Source: Rhodomicrobium vannielii ATCC 17100 (GTDB lineage Bacteria; Pseudomonadota; Alphaproteobacteria; Rhizobiales; Rhodomicrobiaceae). Taken from it: a DNA stretch of 64,000 nucleotides. This document shows positions 1 through 8,573 of the stretch, piece after piece. A program made the position numbers and the translations under genes. Position 1 is the first letter of the stretch; the number at the start of each line of letters is the position of its first letter. The stretch is taken from contig NC_014664.1 in the NCBI RefSeq assembly GCF_000166055.1, positions 1,265,927-1,329,926 on the forward strand, given 5' to 3'. Under the pieces are notes generated by a model that saw only the letters and a program-made list of their open reading frames with translations, made no database searches and was not told the origin of the DNA.

Positions 1-1868
1 ACCGGAATGTCGGAGAGGCCCGCAGCGCGCATGCGGTCCATCACGTCGCGCACGAGCGGCACGTGGCTACCCGACAGGATCGACAGGCCGACGATGTGCA
101 CGCTTTCCTCAAGCGCGGCGTTGACGATTTGCGCGGGCGTCAGGCGGATGCCCTCATAGACGACTTCCATGCCGCTATCGCGCGCGCGCACGGCGATCTG
201 CTCGGCGCCGTTGGAATGACCGTCGAGGCCGGGCTTGCCAACGAGAAGCTTGAGCCTGCGTCCGAGCTTGGCCGAGAGGCGTGCCACATCGGCGCGGATG
301 GTGGTCAGGTCGGCGCGAGCGCCCTGTGCCGCCGCGCGCGAAACGCCCGTCGGCGCGCGATATTCACCGAACACCTGGCGCAGCGTGTCGCCCCATTCGC
401 CCGTCGTGACGCCCGCCTTCGCGCAGGCAATCGACGGCTCCATGATGTTGCGGCCTTCCTGCGCCGCCTCGCGAAGCGCGGTGAGCGTGGCGTCGACTGC
501 CTTTGCGTCGCGGGCCGCGCGCCATGCCTTCAGCGCCTCGACCTGCTCGCGCTCGACCCCTTCGGGTACGGTCATGATCGAACCGCCCACACCGCCCGAC
601 AGCGGCGACGGCTCGGTTTCGGTCCAGCGGTTCACGCCGACGACGACCTGCTCGCCCGACTCGATCTTCTGGAGCCGCGCCGCATTCGCCTCGACGAGCC
701 GCTGCTTCATGTAGCTCGAATCGACCGCCGCAATCGCGCCGCCCATGGCCTCGATCCGCGTCAGTTCCTCGCGCGCCTCTGCCTTCAGCGCCTCGACCTT
801 CGCATCGATCTCGCGGCTGCCGTCGAAGATGTCGCCATATTCCAGAAGGTCGGTCTCGTAGGCCACGATCTGCTGCATGCGCAGCGACCATTGCTGATCC
901 CACGGACGCGGCAGGCCAAGCGCCTCGTTCCACGCCGGAAGCTGGACCGCACGGGCGCGCGCCTTCTTCGACATCACCACGGCCAGCATCTCGACGAGAA
1001 TGCGGTAGACGTTGTTTTCCGGCTGCGGCTCGGTGAGGCCGAGCGAGTTCACCTGCACGCCGTAGCGGAAGCGGCGAAGTTTCGGGTCGGTGACGCCGTA
1101 GCGCTTCTCGGCGATCTCGTCCCACAGTTCGACGAACGCGCGCATCTTGCACATCTCGGTAACGAAGCGCATCCCTGCGTTCACGAAGAACGAGACGCGC
1201 GCCAGCGCCTGGCCGAACTCCTCTTCGGGAATTTCGCCGCTGTCCCTCACCGTATCGAGCACGGCCTGAGCGGTGGCGAGCGCATAGGCGAGTTCCTGCA
1301 CCGGCGTCGCACCCGCTTCCTGCAAATGATAGGAGCAGACGTTCATCGGGTTCCACCTCGGCACCTCGCGGTAACAGAAGACCGTCACATCCTTGATGAG
1401 GCGCATGGACGGCTGCGGCGGGAACACATAGGTGCCGCGCGAGAGATATTCCTTGATGATGTCGTTCTGCACCGTGCCGGTGAGCTGGTTGCGGCTGACG
1501 CCCTGCTCGTCGGCGATGGCGACATAGAGAGACAGCATCCACGCCGCTGTCGCGTTGATCGTCATCGACGTGTTCATCTTGCCGAGCGGGATGCCCGCGA
1601 GCAGCGTGCGCATGTCGCCGATATGCGCGACCGGCACGCCGACCTTGCCCACCTCGCCCTTCGCGAGCGGATGATCCGAATCGTAGCCCGTCTGCGTCGG
1701 CAGGTCGAACGCGACCGAAAGACCCGTCTGCCCCTTCGCCAGGTTCTTCAGGTAAAGCTCGTTCGAGGCCTTGGGCGTCGAATGTCCAGCGTAGGTGCGG
1801 AAGATCCAGGGCTGGTCGGGCTTGCGGGCATCGGGCTTGGCTTGGTCGGGCTTGCGTTCGTCGGACAT
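1..1868 (-). CDS. ecm: Ethylmalonyl-CoA mutase, 3' end cut by the window edge
   Basis: Adenosylcobalamin-dependent mutase converting (2R)-ethylmalonyl-CoA to methylsuccinyl-CoA in the ethylmalonyl-CoA pathway of acetyl-CoA assimilation. About 622 codons are visible. The catalytic barrel begins FRTYAGHSTPKASN, followed by GQTGLSVAFDLPTQTGYDSD and WNPMNVCSYHLQEAGATP. The C-terminal cobalamin domain carries the DxHxxG motif as DGHSNG (bases 207-224), followed by LSILSGSH. The match to remembered Rhodobacter-type Ecm is close along the whole length, better than to ordinary methylmalonyl-CoA mutase. Roughly the last 30-40 residues are missing. The start ATG (1866-1868) gives a hydrophilic N-terminus with a repeated KPDQ element just before the conserved core. 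pccB of the same pathway lies 4 kb away. Confidence 0.93.
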   Translation of the reverse strand, partial: MSDERKPDQAKPDARKPDQPWIFRTYAGHSTPKASNELYLKNLAKGQTGLSVAFDLPTQTGYDSDHPLAKGEVGKVGVPVAHIGDMRTLLAGIPLGKMNTSMTINATAAWMLSLYVAIADEQGVSRNQLTGTVQNDIIKEYLSRGTYVFPPQPSMRLIKDVTVFCYREVPRWNPMNVCSYHLQEAGATPVQELAYALATAQAVLDTVRDSGEIPEEEFGQALARVSFFVNAGMRFVTEMCKMRAFVELWDEIAEKRYGVTDPKLRRFRYGVQVNSLGLTEPQPENNVYRILVEMLAVVMSKKARARAVQLPAWNEALGLPRPWDQQWSLRMQQIVAYETDLLEYGDIFDGSREIDAKVEALKAEAREELTRIEAMGGAIAAVDSSYMKQRLVEANAARLQKIESGEQVVVGVNRWTETEPSPLSGGVGGSIMTVPEGVEREQVEALKAWRAARDAKAVDATLTALREAAQEGRNIMEPSIACAKAGVTTGEWGDTLRQVFGEYRAPTGVSRAAAQGARADLTTIRADVARLSAKLGRRLKLLVGKPGLDGHSNGAEQIAVRARDSGMEVVYEGIRLTPAQIVNAALEESVHIVGLSILSGSHVPLVRDVMDRMRAAGLSDIP

Positions 1869-1953
1869 GGGGCCGGTCTCGTTCTTTTTGATCCGTTTGC
1901 AGTGCACAATAGCACGCTGACTGCTAACGCCCCACCCTCCAAAAGACGAAAGC

Positions 1954-1977
1954 GCCCCCGCCAATGGTAGCGGGGGC
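1954..1977. other. Perfect 8-bp stem-loop upstream of ecm
   Basis: GCCCCCGC (1954-1961) and GCGGGGGC (1970-1977) form a perfect stem around an 8-nt loop. No convincing T tract follows on either strand; on the minus strand there is only a broken T-rich stretch. It lies about 85 bp upstream of the ecm start. It could be a weak second terminator behind the porin-like gene or part of the ecm leader. Together with the terminator at 2093-2131 it accounts for the notable content of the 316-bp gap 1869-2184. Confidence 0.5.
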
Positions 1978-2092
1978 AACGGTTCATGCCTCAATGGAGC
2001 GCCTCGCGGAACGCTTTTGCGTAGCGGGAAGTCGGCCATCGGTGCGCCCCTTTTTCGGGCAGCCCTCGCTGGCTTGCAGCCCCGCCCGACCC

Positions 2093-2131
2093 AAAAAACG
2101 CAAAAGCCTCCGCAGACGGATGGCGGAGGCT
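2093..2131 (-). terminator. Rho-independent terminator of the porin-like gene
   Basis: On the minus strand a 9-bp perfect stem (2123-2131 with 2105-2113, 9-nt loop) is followed by TTTTGCG and then six T (2098-2093). It lies about 55 bp beyond the stop codon of the minus-strand outer-membrane protein gene. Confidence 0.85.
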
Positions 2132-2184
2132 CGCGGTTCGAGGCGCGCCGGCTGGCGAACGCGCGTGTTTTGGCGAAGGTGCGG

Positions 2185-3120
2185 CTATTTCAGGCCGACA
2201 TATTCGCCGCCGCCGACATGGTAATTCAGGCCGACCGTGACAGCATCGGCTGTGAAGTCGACCTTCGTCTTACCGTCGAGGGTGGAGTGATAGTGCCCAC
2301 CACTGTAGTCAACGTTGTTTGCAGGGATCTTATAGGAATCGTTATAGCTGTAAGATATACTACCGAAATTGAAATGCTGATATTCTGCTTTGAGCGACCA
2401 CGATGGTGTCAACTTATATTCGACGCCTACTCCGATCGTCCAGCCGACAAGCGTCTCACTGTGACTATAGTCGAATTTGGATAAAGCGTTTCCTAGGCAG
2501 TGGCTATCACTGCCTAACGATGCGCAGTTCTGGCCAAGATATTTGGCATCAAACTCTCCGTTCAGAAACGCGACGCCGCCCTTTGCATAGAAAAGCGTGC
2601 GATCAAATGCGTAGCCGAGACGCCCGGTGATGTCCCCGTACAAGTCGCCGGAAGCAGAGTATTTAGTGTCCACCGCACACATTTTCGGGTCATAGTTGAC
2701 CGTGTAGGGCGCGGACGTATAGGTGCCGACACAACTCGTTGGACGGAAAGCCACGTCTTTGCTCGCGTCCACCTTGAGGTAGCCGATGTCGCCCTCAACG
2801 CCGAAGACGAAGTTTCCGCGCTGGAAGTTATAGCCGAGCTGTCCACCGCCCGTGAGGCTGGTGGTGTTCAGGTCGCCTTTGTACGTCGGATCGCCCACGT
2901 AAATGAAGGTGTCGTCGACGTCGGCCTTGCTCCACGCTGCGCCGACATGGCCGCCGAGATAAAAGCCCTGCCAAAGAGCGGGCGCTTCGTAAAAAGGTCC
3001 ATCCTTTAGCCCGCCGCCACGGCCGTAAAGATCGGCTGCAAGCGCTGAATTTCCAGCGACCATTAATCCACAGAAAGCAACGCCACACGCGAAGCGTGTA
3101 GACCTGAAAACAGTATTCAT
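2185..3120 (-). CDS. Porin-like outer-membrane beta-barrel protein
   Basis: Protein of 311 residues with a signal peptide (cleavage likely after ...GNSALA). A mature start ADLYGRGGG is followed by WQGFYLGGHVGAAW, the hallmark of the Rhizobiales Omp25/Omp31-like 8-stranded barrels. Repeated aromatic/glycine strands follow, including YGDITGRLGYAFDRTLFYAKGG and LVGWTIGVGVEYKLTPSWSLKAEYQHF. It sits in the outer membrane; the substrate is unknown. A paralogue lies at 56194-57078. The 3' half of the gene is clearly AT-richer than its neighbours (2341-2400 is below 40% GC by eye). The start ATG follows a GGGTGGGA ribosome site, and the gene ends at a strong terminator. A 29-bp palindrome lies 27 bp upstream. 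Confidence 0.85.
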   Translation of the reverse strand: MNTVFRSTRFACGVAFCGLMVAGNSALAADLYGRGGGLKDGPFYEAPALWQGFYLGGHVGAAWSKADVDDTFIYVGDPTYKGDLNTTSLTGGGQLGYNFQRGNFVFGVEGDIGYLKVDASKDVAFRPTSCVGTYTSAPYTVNYDPKMCAVDTKYSASGDLYGDITGRLGYAFDRTLFYAKGGVAFLNGEFDAKYLGQNCASLGSDSHCLGNALSKFDYSHSETLVGWTIGVGVEYKLTPSWSLKAEYQHFNFGSISYSYNDSYKIPANNVDYSGGHYHSTLDGKTKVDFTADAVTVGLNYHVGGGEYVGLK

Positions 3121-3146
3121 GTTCCCACCCCAATCTACTCACATAC

Positions 3147-3175
3147 CCGGTTCGAATTGCCCAATTCAGAACCGG
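3147..3175. promoter_or_regulatory. Near-perfect 13-bp-arm palindrome upstream of the porin-like gene
   Basis: CCGGTTC (3147-3153) joins GAATTG (3154-3159), a 2-nt centre CC, CAATTC (3162-3167), one bulged A, and GAACCGG (3169-3175). The arms are complementary over 13 positions apart from the single extra base. It lies 27-55 bp upstream of the ATG at 3120, so it may be an operator overlapping the promoter or a stem-loop in the mRNA leader. Confidence 0.6.
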
Positions 3176-3436
3176 TGAGCCAGTCGATCCGCGACCGTCT
3201 TTCTATTCATTAACGGCACGCGGATTTTTGGGCTAGGGCAACTGCTTGTGATCGAGCGTTTGGCTTGTGGAATTGTGATTATTTTATCACGAGAGTCGCG
3301 ATATGCTAAATATTTGGAGAATAACCTTCATTTGAATGGAATGAATACTGCGACGAACAGTCCTTCACGGGGAAATCGCGCACCAACCGGCGACCCAGCC
3401 GGTCGATGCTCGCGCGCCATCAAACCTGCATACAGT
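3176..3436. other. AT-rich intergenic stretch between porin-like gene and glsB-like gene
   Basis: No convincing gene is seen here. The stretch 3200-3350 is AT-rich and probably holds the promoter of the minus-strand porin-like gene, although no clear -35/-10 pair stands out. A small hairpin (ACCGGC 3386-3391 with GCCGGT 3398-3403) lies downstream of the glsB-like stop codon but has no T tract. Confidence 0.4.
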
Positions 3437-3691
3437 TCATCGGCGGACAAAGCGGAGAAGTACGAGCAGCAAAATTGCGCCAACCGTCGCGGTTATGATC
3501 GAGGCAACGGTGGGATTGGTAGTCACGTGCGCGCCCAGCGCCGGGAAAAGATAGAAGCCGATCGCCGCGCCGATAATGCCGACTACGATTGCGCCGAGAA
3601 GGTCGAGGCCGGTCGGCACGACGAGGCTTGCAAGCACGCCCGCTGCGAGACCGATCAGAACGATATAAAGAATTGAATTTGCGTCGGCCAT
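3437..3691 (-). CDS. GlsB/YeaQ/YmgE family stress-response membrane protein
   Basis: An 84-residue very hydrophobic protein with three membrane segments separated by glycine-rich turns (ILYIVLIGLAAGVLASLVV, then LLGAIVVGIIGAAIGFYLF, then a C-terminal segment ending VLLRFVRR). This is the transglycosylase-associated/GlsB family, inner-membrane proteins induced by stress whose molecular activity is unclear. The start is set by a good GGAGGA site 5 nt before the ATG. An EcfG-type promoter (3759-3784) reads towards it, which supports a general-stress role. Confidence 0.88.
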   Translation of the reverse strand: MADANSILYIVLIGLAAGVLASLVVPTGLDLLGAIVVGIIGAAIGFYLFPALGAHVTTNPTVASIITATVGAILLLVLLRFVRR

Positions 3692-3758
3692 GGTGTCCTC
3701 CGTTGATGAGCCGAAACCCGCGCTTCGCGGGTAGACGGAGCAATTCCGCCATCCCGTT

Positions 3759-3784
3759 AACGACGCGCTTCACAAAATCGTTCC
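3759..3784 (-). promoter_or_regulatory. EcfG-type general-stress promoter of the glsB-like gene
   Basis: On the minus strand GGAAC (3784-3780), a 17-nt spacer and CGTT (3762-3759) match exactly the GGAAC-N16/17-CGTT consensus of alphaproteobacterial ECF15 (EcfG/SigT) sigma factors. Transcription would start near 3750 and give a leader of roughly 60 nt before the ATG at 3691. Confidence 0.8.
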
Positions 3785-3869
3785 GCTCCGCATAAAAGTG
3801 ATTTTATTAAAATGACGACGCATCTCCGTCGCGAGTTAAGCGCGCGCGTGTGCCAACAAAGGCCAGATC

Positions 3870-4220
3870 ATGAAGCTGCTGCAGTCGCTTTTGCTTTTTA
3901 CGTTCACGATGATCGCGTCGCTGATCGCGTTTACCTATACAGCGATCCACTTCCCGACGACGATGCGCGAACTTCTTTCCGGCGCGCAGCACGTCCGCGA
4001 CCAGATGCAATCTCTTTATCTGCCCGATAACTTCATGGTGTGGGTCGATATCTTTTTGCAGCCCAACCAGATCGTGCTCGTGGGCATCTCGATTGCCATG
4101 AGGTTGGTGATCGGGATCATTGGAAGCTTCGTGTCGCGCAACCGCACGCCCACGCCAACGGCGCGGAGCGGCCCAGCGCCGAGCGCCTCGGCCAATTCAC
4201 CGTTCAGCCGGTGGGGCTGA
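3870..4220 (+). CDS. Small two-pass membrane protein of unknown function
   Basis: A 116-residue protein with an N-terminal membrane segment (about residues 4-25), a soluble middle of about 40 residues, a second membrane segment (about 66-88, VLVGISIAMRLVIGIIGSFV) and a Pro/Ser/Thr-rich tail. The family is not recognised. It stands alone between the divergent glsB-like gene and the convergent ahpD. Coding is supported by the consistent hydrophobic pattern and by the absence of a better frame on either strand. A moderate AAAGGCC site precedes the ATG. Confidence 0.6.
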   Translation: MKLLQSLLLFTFTMIASLIAFTYTAIHFPTTMRELLSGAQHVRDQMQSLYLPDNFMVWVDIFLQPNQIVLVGISIAMRLVIGIIGSFVSRNRTPTPTARSGPAPSASANSPFSRWG

Positions 4221-4299
4221 GGCCCGTCGCATCACATCGTACGGGCGACGTTGAGGGAACGAACGCGCGCCCCGCCGCGAACGCGGCGAGGCACAGGCG

Positions 4300-4364
4300 T
4301 CAGGCTTGCCGGGTCAGGCTTGCCGCGTCAGGCTTGCCGCGTCAGGCTTGCCGGATCAGGCTTG
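4300..4364. repeat. 14-bp tandem repeat at the 3' end of ahpD
   Basis: The unit TCAGGCTTGCCGSG is repeated head to tail at 4300, 4314, 4328 and 4342, with a partial fifth copy at 4356. The fifth copy contains the ahpD stop codon, so the array appears to have grown from the gene's own last codons into the downstream gap. Units differ only at the last two or three bases. Confidence 0.9.
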
Positions 4365-4889
4365 GGCCGGCGTGCTCGCTTCGAGCGCCACGGCCACGGA
4401 CTGCACGATTGCCGCGAAACGCACCGCCGTCTGGATCGTCTCCGACGTCACGCCGCCCTCGCGCAGGACCTTCTCATGCGCGTCGATGCACATGCCGCAG
4501 CCGTTGATCGCCGACACAGCGAGCGACCACAACTCGAAGTCGTTCTTGTCCACGCCCGGATTGGCGATGACGTTCATGCGAAGCCGCGCGGGCTTCGTGC
4601 CGTATTCCTTGTTCGATGCGAGATGCACGAAGCGATAATAGACGTTGTTCATCGCCATGATGGACGCAGCGGCCTTGGCGGCTTCAAAGGCGGCGGGCGA
4701 CAGGTGCTTCGCGGCCTCTGCCTCGAACGCGGCGGCAACGTGCGCGTTGCGCGTGGAGATCGCGGAGGCGAGCAGAAGCCCGTATTTCGTCTGCTCCGAA
4801 AGCGTCTGGTCGTTGAGCGTGGATGAGAGATTGAGCTTCACGTCCTTGGCGAAGTTGCCGAGGCGGTCTTTGATGGCATCGATCGACAT
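4356..4889 (-). CDS. ahpD: Alkyl hydroperoxide reductase AhpD (carboxymuconolactone decarboxylase fold)
   Basis: A 177-residue thiol protein that in characterised systems reduces AhpC through a CxxC pair. The active site is visible as [13 protein letters not shown]: Cys131, Cys134 and His138, with Glu119 upstream, matching the AhpD proton relay E-x11-C-x2-C-x3-H. The chosen start (ATG 4887-4889) has a CAGGA site; an in-frame ATG further upstream at 4958 would add an unrelated tail overlapping repeat DNA. It lies 125 bp behind ahpC on the same strand. The C-terminus and stop codon overlap a 14-bp tandem repeat, and another short repeat tract lies just upstream of the gene. Confidence 0.92.
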   Translation of the reverse strand: MSIDAIKDRLGNFAKDVKLNLSSTLNDQTLSEQTKYGLLLASAISTRNAHVAAAFEAEAAKHLSPAAFEAAKAAASIMAMNNVYYRFVHLASNKEYGTKPARLRMNVIANPGVDKNDFELWSLAVSAINGCGMCIDAHEKVLREGGVTSETIQTAVRFAAIVQSVAVALEASTPAQA

Positions 4890-4899
4890 CGCGTGGTCC

Positions 4900-4951
4900 T
4901 GTAGGAAGAGTTGGAACTGTAGGGAAGTTGGAAAACTGTCGGAAAGTTGAC
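4900..4951. repeat. Three imperfect 15-19-bp direct repeats between ahpC and ahpD
   Basis: Similar units begin at 4900 (TGTAGGAAGAGTTGGAAC), 4918 (TGTAGGGAAGTTGGAAAAC) and 4937 (TGTCGGAAAGTTGAC). They fill most of the gap between the two peroxidase genes. They may be a slippage product, or sites for a regulator or mRNA-binding factor. They are unrelated to the 14-bp array at the other end of ahpD. Confidence 0.6.
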
Positions 4952-5014
4952 ATGGCAAAGCCCGGACTGTCGCAATCGCGACACCCGGGCCGTGAGTTCA
5001 GAAAGCGGTCGCTG

Positions 5015-5569
5015 TTACGCGGCCTTGAGCGTGTCCCCGCCAACGGCGCGATTGCACGGGCAAAGCTCGTCGGTCTGAAGCGCATCGAGAACGCGCAGCG
5101 TATCGGACGGATTGCGGCCGACATTCAGGTTGTTGGCGTAAACGTGCTGGATGACGTTCTCGGGATCGACGACAAACGTGTACCGATACGCGACGCCGGC
5201 ATCCGAGCGCACGCCAAGGCCGTCGATCAGCGAGCCGGTCGTGTCGGCGAACTGCCAAAGGTTGAGGTTATGCAAGTCCTTATGGTCGCGGCGCCATGCG
5301 AGCTTGCAGAACTCGTTGTCGCTCGATCCGCCGAGCACGATGGCATCGCGGTCGGCGAACTCGCTGGAGAGGCGCGCGAATTCGGCGATCTCTGTCGGGC
5401 AAACGAACGTGAAATCCTTCGGATAGAAGAAGATGACTTTCCACTTGCCCGGGAAGCTGGTTTCCGTCAGCGCCTCGAACGCGCTCACACCGTTCTCTTC
5501 GTGATAGTTGAAGCCCGGCTTCACACCCGTGACCTCGAAAGACGGCAGCTTGTCGCCGATTCCCAACAT
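5015..5569 (-). CDS. ahpC: AhpC-type peroxiredoxin
   Basis: A 184-residue 2-Cys peroxiredoxin that reduces hydrogen peroxide and organic peroxides. The peroxidatic cysteine is Cys57 in FFYPKDFTFVCPTE. The C-terminus has the CPC pair (Cys170, Cys172) followed by NR, as in the AhpC subgroup that is reduced by AhpD rather than AhpF. The length is normal for that subgroup. ahpD follows in the same direction and probably shares the transcript. No oxyR gene is next to the pair in this window. About 280 bp upstream of the gene hold nothing recognisable apart from the tRNA beyond it. Confidence 0.95.
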   Translation of the reverse strand: MLGIGDKLPSFEVTGVKPGFNYHEENGVSAFEALTETSFPGKWKVIFFYPKDFTFVCPTEIAEFARLSSEFADRDAIVLGGSSDNEFCKLAWRRDHKDLHNLNLWQFADTTGSLIDGLGVRSDAGVAYRYTFVVDPENVIQHVYANNLNVGRNPSDTLRVLDALQTDELCPCNRAVGGDTLKAA

Positions 5570-5849
5570 AGCGAATTTCCCTTCCGGTTTTTGAACTCTC
5601 GGATTTGATTTAACGCAAACCGCGTGCCACTGGCATCACGTTGCGGTGCAACATGGCTGCTATGACTTAACCGCAAGTCGGTGTGTCTACCAGCACTTTT
5701 CGCGCTTCGCTCATGCGAAAGAAGACCGAGTCGCCGCGTCACGCGCGACCGCGCGCAAATCCGCTCCGTGCGCAGATGGGCAGCGTGTTTGTGGCAAACG
5801 ACCGAATTATCTGGTGGCTTGGTGCGCCTCCCGGCGGGGGAAGCGAAAA

Positions 5850-5933
5850 TGGTGCGGTCGAGAAGACTCGAACTTCCACGGGTTGCCCCACTAGCACCTC
5901 AAGCTAGCGCGTCTACCGTTCCGCCACGACCGC
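5850..5933 (-). tRNA. tRNA-Leu (anticodon GAG)
   Basis: A class II tRNA with a 7-bp acceptor stem (GCGGTCG 5933-5927 with CGACCGC), encoded CCA (5852-5850), anticodon stem CTAGC/GCTAG, loop TTGAGGT with anticodon GAG (5900-5898), a long variable arm and a TTCGAGT T-loop. It decodes CUC and CUU leucine codons. Confidence 0.95.
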
Positions 5934-6096
5934 AGCGCCCCGTGATGTAATCGCCGGGGAGCCGCTTGTCTAACAAAAGATTCTCCCGGGCACAAGCCGC
6001 GACATGACATTCCAATTACGAATTTGCGGCAACCGGCCTTCAGCGCTAGTGTGCGCCATTCTCAAGCATGCTCCTAGCCCGCATACCGGAAAAACC

Positions 6097-7629
<1,533 letters not shown>

Positions 7630-7634
7630 GGAAT

Positions 7635-7668
7635 AAAAAAACGGCCGGGTTTTCCCGGCCGTTTTTTT
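7635..7668. terminator. Bidirectional rho-independent terminator after pccB
   Basis: A GC-rich stem (CGGCCGGG with CCCGGCCG, TTTT loop 7650-7653) is flanked by seven A on the left and seven T on the right. It would work for pccB and also for the ccm operon reading from the other side. Confidence 0.95.
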
Positions 7669-7800
7669 ATTGAGATTACGGATGAAAGTCTGACGCCGCT
7701 TTGCCGAGGTGGTCAGACGCGCCTCTGATGGCATCAAAAGCGCATATGCTCTGTTCTGTCGCGCGTTTCAGGAAAACCGCTTCACACTTCCGCACGCACT

Positions 7801-8397
7801 TCAAGACTGCGGCGGAGCCTTGGCGGCCTTCTCCATCGCGGGCTTGATCTTCTGCGCGATGACTTCCTCGGTGAGCTGCCCGGCGTGGCGGTATGCGATG
7901 CGGCCCGCGCCGTCGATCACGAACGTCTCGGGCACGCCGTACACGCCGAAATCGATGGCCACGCGGCCGGTGTCGTCCACGCCGACGGCTTTATACGGGT
8001 TGCCAAGGCGGGACAGAAACCGCTTCGCGCCCTCAGGCGTATCGCCCTTGTAGTTGATGCCGTAGACCGGAATGCCCTGTCTCGCGAGGTCCGTGATAAG
8101 CGGGTGCTCGACCTGACATGGCGCGCACCACGACGCCCACACATTGATGAGCGAAACGCGGCCCTTCTTCAACTCGTCGGACGAGAAGCCGGGCACGGGC
8201 AAACCCGTGGGGCTCGGCGCGCCGGGAAGCGCGGCAAGCTGGAAGTCGGGGACCGGCTTGCCGATCAGCACGGACGGCAGGCTCTGCGGGTCTCCGGTGC
8301 GAAGCTGGTAATAAAGCAGCGACAACACCGCTACGACGATGACGACGGGCAGCACCAGACGGCGCGGCTTGGTCTGTTTTTCGGGTGTATCGGTCAT
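7801..8397 (-). CDS. ccmG: Thiol:disulfide interchange protein CcmG/DsbE
   Basis: A 198-residue membrane-anchored periplasmic thioredoxin that keeps apocytochrome c CXXCH cysteines reduced for haem ligation. It has one N-terminal membrane anchor (about 14-30) and a thioredoxin fold with the WCAPC active site (Cys91, Cys94). The cis-proline loop appears as YGVPETFVID. The start codon overlaps the ccmD stop by ATGA, so it is the last gene of the ccmABCDG operon and is probably translationally coupled. Confidence 0.94.
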   Translation of the reverse strand: MTDTPEKQTKPRRLVLPVVIVVAVLSLLYYQLRTGDPQSLPSVLIGKPVPDFQLAALPGAPSPTGLPVPGFSSDELKKGRVSLINVWASWCAPCQVEHPLITDLARQGIPVYGINYKGDTPEGAKRFLSRLGNPYKAVGVDDTGRVAIDFGVYGVPETFVIDGAGRIAYRHAGQLTEEVIAQKIKPAMEKAAKAPPQS

Positions 8398-8573
8398 GAA
8401 TTTCCCTGTCCCTGGCCGGAGCGCCGCTTGAGCCCGCGCCGTTCGAGATCGGCGAGGCGCTTCGCCTGACCGCGCTCATCGCCCCATGCCCACAATGCAA
8501 GAGCAACGATGCAAAACGCCGCCGCGCCGTAGGATATCCAGATGAAGGCCGCGTGAGGTCCGAGATCAAGCAT
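8394..8573 (-). CDS. ccmD: Haem exporter protein CcmD
   Basis: A 59-residue single-span membrane protein that helps release holo-CcmE from CcmABC. It begins MLDLGPHAAFIWISYGAAAF, which is typical of CcmD, and has one membrane helix followed by a basic cytoplasmic tail rich in Arg and Lys. The start ATG lies inside the 3' end of ccmC (8-nt overlap) and the stop overlaps the ccmG start. Longer in-frame starts would overlap ccmC further and lack the CcmD N-terminus. Confidence 0.9.
   Translation of the reverse strand: MLDLGPHAAFIWISYGAAAFCIVALALWAWGDERGQAKRLADLERRGLKRRSGQGQGNS

Noticed and set aside
63-1970. Plus-strand open frame of 635 codons opposite ecm
   Set aside because: It is a mirror frame of a GC-rich gene; the translation is Arg/His/Leu-rich without any motif, while the minus strand matches Ecm throughout.
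4300-4364. CRISPR array
   Set aside because: The 14-bp units are directly adjacent without spacers and there are no cas genes nearby.
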